From: Mallotus nudiflorus
Lineage: Eukaryota; Streptophyta; Magnoliopsida; Malpighiales; Euphorbiaceae
Assembly: GCA_947683625.1 (NCBI GenBank)
Contig: CANTUR010000846.1
Location: 62,001 to 126,000 of the forward strand
Reading direction: 5' to 3'
DNA: 64,000 nucleotides
The first letter of the stretch is position 1, and each line of letters opens with the position of its first letter. Under the pieces are notes generated by a model. It ran no database searches. It was not told where the DNA came from and saw only the letters and a program-made list of their open reading frames with translations. Position numbers and translations under genes: made by a program. This document shows, piece by piece, positions 58,598 through 64,000 of the stretch.

Positions 58598-59260
58598 AAC
58601 CACTTCTAGCCATTTCAAAAAATGGTACACATACATCATTATGTATGATTTCCAATATGTCATTAACTCTTACCATTTTTCCAACAAATGGTGATGTAGT
58701 CATTTTACCTTGAAGACAAGCCTCATAAGTCAGATTGGATGCAGATTCAAGATAACTTAAGATTCCTATCCTTTCTAACTTTTTAATCCTATCTTCTGCA
58801 ATATGACATAATCTCAAGTGCCATAGATATTTTGAATTAGAGGCATTTTCATTTAGCATTGTACTTGCATTTCTTATATTAACTTGAGGCTCATTGTCAT
58901 TGAAAATATTATCAACATAATATAAATCATGTATTAAATAACCCATGCCTATTATTTTACTTCCAAAGTAAATATTACATAAGTCTTTATTAAAAGGAAA
59001 CTCATAGCCCTTTTTAGTCAAACTAGAGATAGAGACTATATTTGTATAGGCATTAGGTACATATAATACATTATCCAACAATAAAATATGATCATAAATA
59101 TTAATTGAAGTAGATCCTATAGCCTTAGCCGCAACACTTGCTTCATTACCAAGCTCTATGGTTACTTCTCTAAACCTTAACCTTCTCTCATTTGCTAGAT
59201 CCTTTAAGGATAAATAAATATGAGAACTAGCACTGATATCCAATACCTATGCATGATATT
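58598..59260 (-). pseudogene. Copia protease, GAG-pre-integrase and integrase start
   Basis: It reads LDISASSHIYLSLKDLANER, then VLYVPNAYTNIVSISSLTKK, SKYLWHLRLCHIAEDRIKKL, TYEACLQGKMTTSPFVGKM and ILEIIHNDVCVPFFEMARSG. The protease motif is DIS instead of DTG, so Thr and Gly of the active site are lost. The frame is open over 243 codons but enters foreign LTR sequence after SGF at 58598. The family is the same as the + strand copy at 12155-12900. Confidence 0.85.
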
Positions 59261-59289
59261 AGCTCTTAGAACATTTGGAAGCAAATAGA

Positions 59290-59960
59290 TTAGAGAAAGT
59301 CTCACTTTCTCATTACTTGCCCTTTCCTTTTAGCTTGAGAGACTCAAGGAACTTAGGACAATTCATCTTCCAATATCCTTTGCCTTGACAATAGAAAAAT
59401 TTTCCCTTGTCTAGCTCTTCCCTCACAATAGCCTTGCCTTATCTTTGGCTATACCACCCATAGGTCTAACAACACTTGTCTTGCCTTTCTTTTTCTTATT
59501 GCCTTTCTTTATAGTCTTACTAGAAGATGCAATAAGAGCAACCTCTTTCCCTTTAATACCTTGGATAGCTTTTTGGGCTATCACAAGCATATTTAAAACT
59601 TTGTAAGAGTACACTCTATTTTCATTCAAATGGAAGTTTGCAATGGTTTGCCTAAAAGATTCAAAAAGGGATTTAAGGATCAAATCCATTTGGAGATGGA
59701 AGCCCATTGTAAAGTCTAGACTTTCTAGTCCACATGGACTCCCACATCCTCACCCTCCTTCATCTTAGCACGAAATAACCCCTTTAATATCTTATATCTA
59801 ATGGTCCTACTATGTTCACCAAATAACTCTTATAGGTGAGTAGGATTTCTTTCGTATTTGTGTACTTCTCATGTTACCAATGGTTTTCAGTATTCATAGA
59901 AGGGCACATTATGCATCATGTTTGCAAATTATCATATAACCATTATATAGAGTATAGTGT
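59290..59960 (-). pseudogene. Copia gag fragment
   Basis: The frame 59423-59707 has QMDLILKSLFESFRQTIANF and the basic tail SSSKTIKKGNKKKKGKTSVV. Downstream, FFYCQGKGYWKMNCPKFLES (about 59345-59400) is the zinc knuckle with its first Cys replaced and His changed to Tyr. Upstream, RAKMKEGEDVGVHV and GEHSRTIRYKILKGLF in other frames extend gag to about 59850. Confidence 0.75.
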
Positions 59961-60479
59961 ACCTCTTAGGAAGCATTTATTAAAAGAGGACTAGGTGGGC
60001 TTTGATTCAATACATATAGAATCTTTTGGAAGCTAAAACAACTTTAGGTTCCTTAGCCAATCAACAAAGTTAGGGGTCTATGAGCCTATATAGGTCAAGT
60101 ATGACTAATAGTGGGTTTGTTGATCTCATATTATCAAATTTTACAAAGGTAACAAGATTAGTTAGATCCATGACATTGTTATTTTATCATTAGATTTGGT
60201 CTATAATCGTAATGGTCTCCCACTAACTTAGCGAATTCTACACTTCCATAGTCAAAAACGGAAATCCCTTATTAGATGGATTTCTAGTGGGTGATGGAGT
60301 TCTTAATAGGTTACTAATATCCCTCAGGTACATATTGCCATTCTTGGAATATAAGTTCTCATTAAGTGGCAACTCTTGCCATTACATCTCATGTAAAGTT
60401 CCATCAATCTAACTCCTAATGTTATGGACCTCAGGTACATATTGCCAGTCTTGGTCCTTGGCATTAATTAGGTCTATAT
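59961..60479. other. Copia leader-like sequence, no gene
   Basis: CCTCAGGTACATATTGCCA occurs at about 60332 and about 60429. A related form (CCTCAGGTACGCCTATTTGC) lies at about 62071, beyond the LTR, so the LTR appears to split one repeat-bearing region. Confidence 0.4.
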
Positions 60480-62025
60480 TGTTAGTGATATGCACTAGGT
60501 CAATCATTTGATTATGTATTGACTTTCTTATTTTATTAATAAAGAGGTATTCCATTATCATTTGATTTTATGATAATTATATGAATGGTTAATTCTTACT
60601 AAGGCCATCAAGTATGTGACTTGATAGTAAAACCCTTATATTAAAATAAGAGTTCTATTCTAATTATCCCTAGCCATTTATTAATTATATAAATGTTAAA
60701 TTATTAAGGCTAGTATGATGTTGACGGATGGTTATGTTTTACTAATCATGAATATGAGATATTAAGTCAACTCATAGGTACATGATGAAAGGTCATGTAC
60801 TGGATTGACCCACTATGAGAATACTGCATAGAATATTTTCATAAGTATTTCTCATCACAGTAATTTTATTTCGGTCCTTTAACCTTGAAATCATCATGGA
60901 TTTCTACATAGCTATTTTATGTTTTGACACATTCTAACATTGTCTTTAACCGGACGATCATATAGGATGTTGTTGGATATGAAATTAGTTATGTGAGGAA
61001 TGTGAGTGATTTAGAAGGGAGTTATTCCTCATTAATATGAGAAAGATATCTATGGGCCTCTTGATGAGATAGACTAAAGGAAAATGCATGGCCATGCTGA
61101 AATGAATTGATAAAGAGTTATCATTTTCAGTCTGCTTGGAATCAAGTCAGAATATTGAACTATATAAGGATGACATTCTATGCCTTATGTTCAATTAAGA
61201 TATCATGTGATAAAGGGATGATAAAATTCACTATAATTAGGTTATGTCGGATTATTGACTTCACATGACTTGGGTAGTCATAATGTCTTGCTAGAGGCCA
61301 CTTATGACTTGTAGGCCTAAATAGAGATTTAGGCCCACTACCAATGTTATGTGAACCTACAGGGTCACACACTTAGAACAAGCCCAAAACAAATATAGGT
61401 TTAATAAGCCCAAATTAAACTCTGTGGAAATAAGTAATTAAAGTATTTTATTTATTTATTTATTTGTTTATTTATTTAAGATAAATGTTATTTTAAATAA
61501 ATAAGTAAGATATTATTTCTGATTTATTTTTAAACAAAAATTAGAATATAATAAATGGAAATTATCAAAAGGTCATTGGTAGGTGAAACCCTAATTTGGA
61601 GTTTATAAATATATTGTATTCTCTAGGGTTTAATACACTTGTTTTTCCTGCCTCCAAATTCGTTTTCTTTGTTCTTAGAAAACAAAGACAGAGTTTTTCT
61701 TTTGTTCTTGATTTGTGAGACAATCAAGGAGGTTACTAGCACACACACTCCAATTCGTTTTATGAAGGGCTATTCATGTGGATACCTATAGAGGATGCAT
61801 CTTTTTAGAGACGTCTTGATCCGAACAAACAAAGTAAAAAGGCTCGAGGTAAAGTGTCATCGATGTGAACCTCCTCTCATCCTTCTAGAAAATCTTACCT
61901 CTTCTGCATTTTGGTGAGATTCTTAAAACTCTAGATTTAATCAAGTAGTCAAATTACATGGATCCGGTTTGGGAATGTGATAAAATTTTAATTTTCCACT
62001 GCGTTTGTATCACAAAACCCCAACA
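60480..62025 (+). mobile_element. Copia-type LTR, apparently solo
   Basis: It starts TGTTAGTGATATGCACTAGG and ends TGTATCACAAAACCCCAACA, a TGTT...AACA pair. An AATAAA-like region sits near the start (60533-60545), as in copia LTRs. No PBS follows the right end and no purine tract precedes the left end. Flanking pentamers TATAT and CATAC do not match, so the solo status is inferred. Confidence 0.55.
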
Positions 62026-62460
62026 CATACCATTGGATAAGTAAAATGTATAAACTTGAACACTATACACCTCAGGTACGCCTATTTGCCATTCTTAGCA
62101 TGTAGTGTGTCTATACACTCACAACATCTCATGCTTAACAATAACACAACATGAATCTCTTAAAGCTTATGTACACCTTTATGTATCCATAGCCGATGCA
62201 TATAGTCTAAAACCATGCAAGTTATTGCTCTAATGGAGAGCCTAGACCTAAATTTATTTTGGAAGATTTTCGGGTCTTAATTTTAGAGGTCTCACTTTGC
62301 ACATTAGCCATTTTACACTGCATATATCATATATATACATTTCATGGCAATTATACACATATCATATATGCATATAATTCATGGCATCCATCCATTCATA
62401 TCACATATGCATATATCTCATGTTTTATTATATATATACATAGAACATGTGTTGAACATT
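62026..62460. other. No gene recognised
   Basis: This AT-rich sequence contains several TCATATATGCATATA-like words at 62320-62420, a short degenerate repeat. Confidence 0.4.
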
Positions 62461-64000
62461 TGCATGATCAAACTCATAATTTTGGACTTTGAAAAATAAT
62501 TTTGATACTAATAATTTCAACTAAGTGTGTAGGGAATTATATACCAAACATATACCAAGCATATACATTTTTGGATAAATAGTGATTTTTCGGGCCAATT
62601 CAACCTCTAAGATTCAAGAAGGCTTTTGATATCTTTAGAGCTCTATAATGAGAAAATAATCTTCTTAACTTTTGAATTAGACATCTTAATCTTTTTAAAT
62701 TGAGCTTTTTTGTCAAAATTTGAGCTCATTTGGGTATACAAATCTTTAGTAAAAGTCAGCATATGTAACTTGCATTTTAGTTTACACAACTCTTAGTATT
62801 TCAATAATATCTTGAGCTAAAGATGTCCAATTTAAATGATTAAAAGTTTTATAGAAATATAAGACAATTATCTACAACTTTTATAAAGAACATTTAGGCT
62901 GAATTGATTGTCTTCAGTCCCGTTCATGAGCATCTTAAGAGTCGATCACGAGTTGTCCTCTTTTTGGTGTTCTTGTTGAAAAAAGGGGCAATGCTCGTCA
63001 TAAGCCAGATTCATGAGCACTTTTTCATATGAGCTACTCATGAGGGTAGTAATATTAGCCCTAAATGATAATATTTTAATGCAATAGATATATTTTTGCT
63101 CCTCATAAACACTATTCACTCTTGAGCAGCATTTTGACATAATAAAGTCCAAGATTGATTCAAAATCAAATACAGACATTGGAGACATGTTGGATACATC
63201 CAACAACCATATTTTTGAGTGTTTTTCTATATAAACACTCCTTGTAATTAAATTGAAAGTTTAAGAAACTTTTTTATCATTCATTATCTCTTAAGCATTC
63301 AATTGAGCTCTCAAAATTCTTTTAAACAATTCTTTGGTTGTATAAACTCTTATGAGAGTTGGTTGTGTGTTAGTGTTGACCTTTTGCATGATCAAACTCC
63401 TAATTTTGGACTTTGAAAAATAATTTTATACTAATAATTTTAATTAAGTGTGTAGGAAATTATATACCAAACATATACTAAGCATATACATTTTTTGATG
63501 AGTAGTGACTTTTCGGGCTGATCAAACCTCTGAGATTAAAGAAGACTTTTGACATATTTAGAGCTCTTAAATGAGAAAATGAGCTTCTTTACATTTGAAG
63601 TAGACATCTTAATCTTTTCAAATTGAACTTTCTTTCCAAAATCCAAGTTCATTTAAGTATTCAAATCTTCAATCTAAGTCAATATATGCAGCTTGCATTT
63701 TAGTTTGCACAATTCTTGGTATTTTAGTAATATCTTGAGCTAAAAATGTCCAATTTAGGTAATTCAAATTTTTATTGAAATATAAGACAATTATATACAA
63801 CTTTTATGAAGAATATTTTAGTTGAATCGATCATCTTTAGTCCCGTTCATGAGCATATTTCAAAGTGGTCACGAGCTATCCTTCAATGGAGCCTTTGGAG
63901 CATGTTTTTGCCAAAAAATGGTAGCACCTCTCATGAGCACTCCTCACGAGCTGATTGCTTATGACCTACTCATGAGTAGACCATTGATAGCTTTCTAACA
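62461..64000. repeat. 924-bp tandem duplication running off the window
   Basis: TGCATGATCAAACTC starts both copies (62461 and 63385). They stay collinear through TTGGACTTTGAAAAATAATT, GTGTAGG-AATTATATACCAA and GTCCCGTTCATGAGCAT up to the window end, so at least 1.6 units are present. Within each unit the words CATGAG and CACGAG recur. No protein family is found. It could be the edge of a satellite array or two copies of an unknown element. Confidence 0.8.

Overview
This window is plant nuclear DNA, very AT-rich and made almost entirely of degraded, nested LTR retrotransposons. The element lineages seen (Ty3/gypsy CRM-like chromovirus, Tat/Ogre-like gypsy, Ty1/copia), an Ogre-style primer-binding site, a plant-mobile-domain ORF, and remnants of a plant 2-oxoglutarate oxygenase and a plant nitrilase all point to an angiosperm, most likely a eudicot. 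The species cannot be named from the sequence. No intact host gene, tRNA or rRNA gene, or CRISPR array is visible. Every recognisable coding region carries stops or frameshifts.

Layout. 1-7144: a dead Tat-lineage gypsy element on the + strand (DUF7745-like remnant, linker, integrase), then an antisense plant-mobile-domain (PMD) ORF. 7145-36955: best read as one large minus-strand Tat element (T3). Its 3' LTR and polypurine tract are at 7145-9368, its gag at 25549-27520, and its PBS and truncated 5' LTR at 35738-36955. It has been opened by a copia fragment with two tandem LTR copies (11691-24056) and by a nearly full-length CRM-like element (27878-35122; 880-bp LTRs, 5-bp duplication AATGG). 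The copia LTR was itself hit by a gag-only gypsy element that now has the arrangement LTR-int-LTR-int-LTR (18775-24028, duplication TATTA).

36956-40302: the 5' half of a second minus-strand Tat element (T2). 40303-50854: the least TE-dense part. It holds scraps of host-like sequence (a DMR6-like oxygenase exon, a nitrilase fragment), a 3-kb solo LTR, a LINE RNase H scrap, a complete 2.3-kb non-autonomous LTR element, a tract rich in GTGAC/GTCAC, a tRNA-like SINE candidate and a long inverted repeat. 50855-58597: an Ogre-like LTR, PBS, gag and protease on the + strand, cut by a second copy of the 3-kb LTR. 58598-62025: a minus-strand copia fragment and a separate 1.5-kb copia-type LTR. 62461-64000: a 924-bp tandem duplication that runs off the end.

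There is no cooperating gene set here. The history is layered insertion, LTR recombination, deletion, and decay dominated by changes that look like cytosine deamination. I found no convincing undescribed functional system. The most unusual structures are the three-LTR element with a perfect target-site duplication, the CRM-like ORF that ends inside its own 3' LTR, the antisense PMD ORF, and the long inverted repeat beside a nitrilase fragment.
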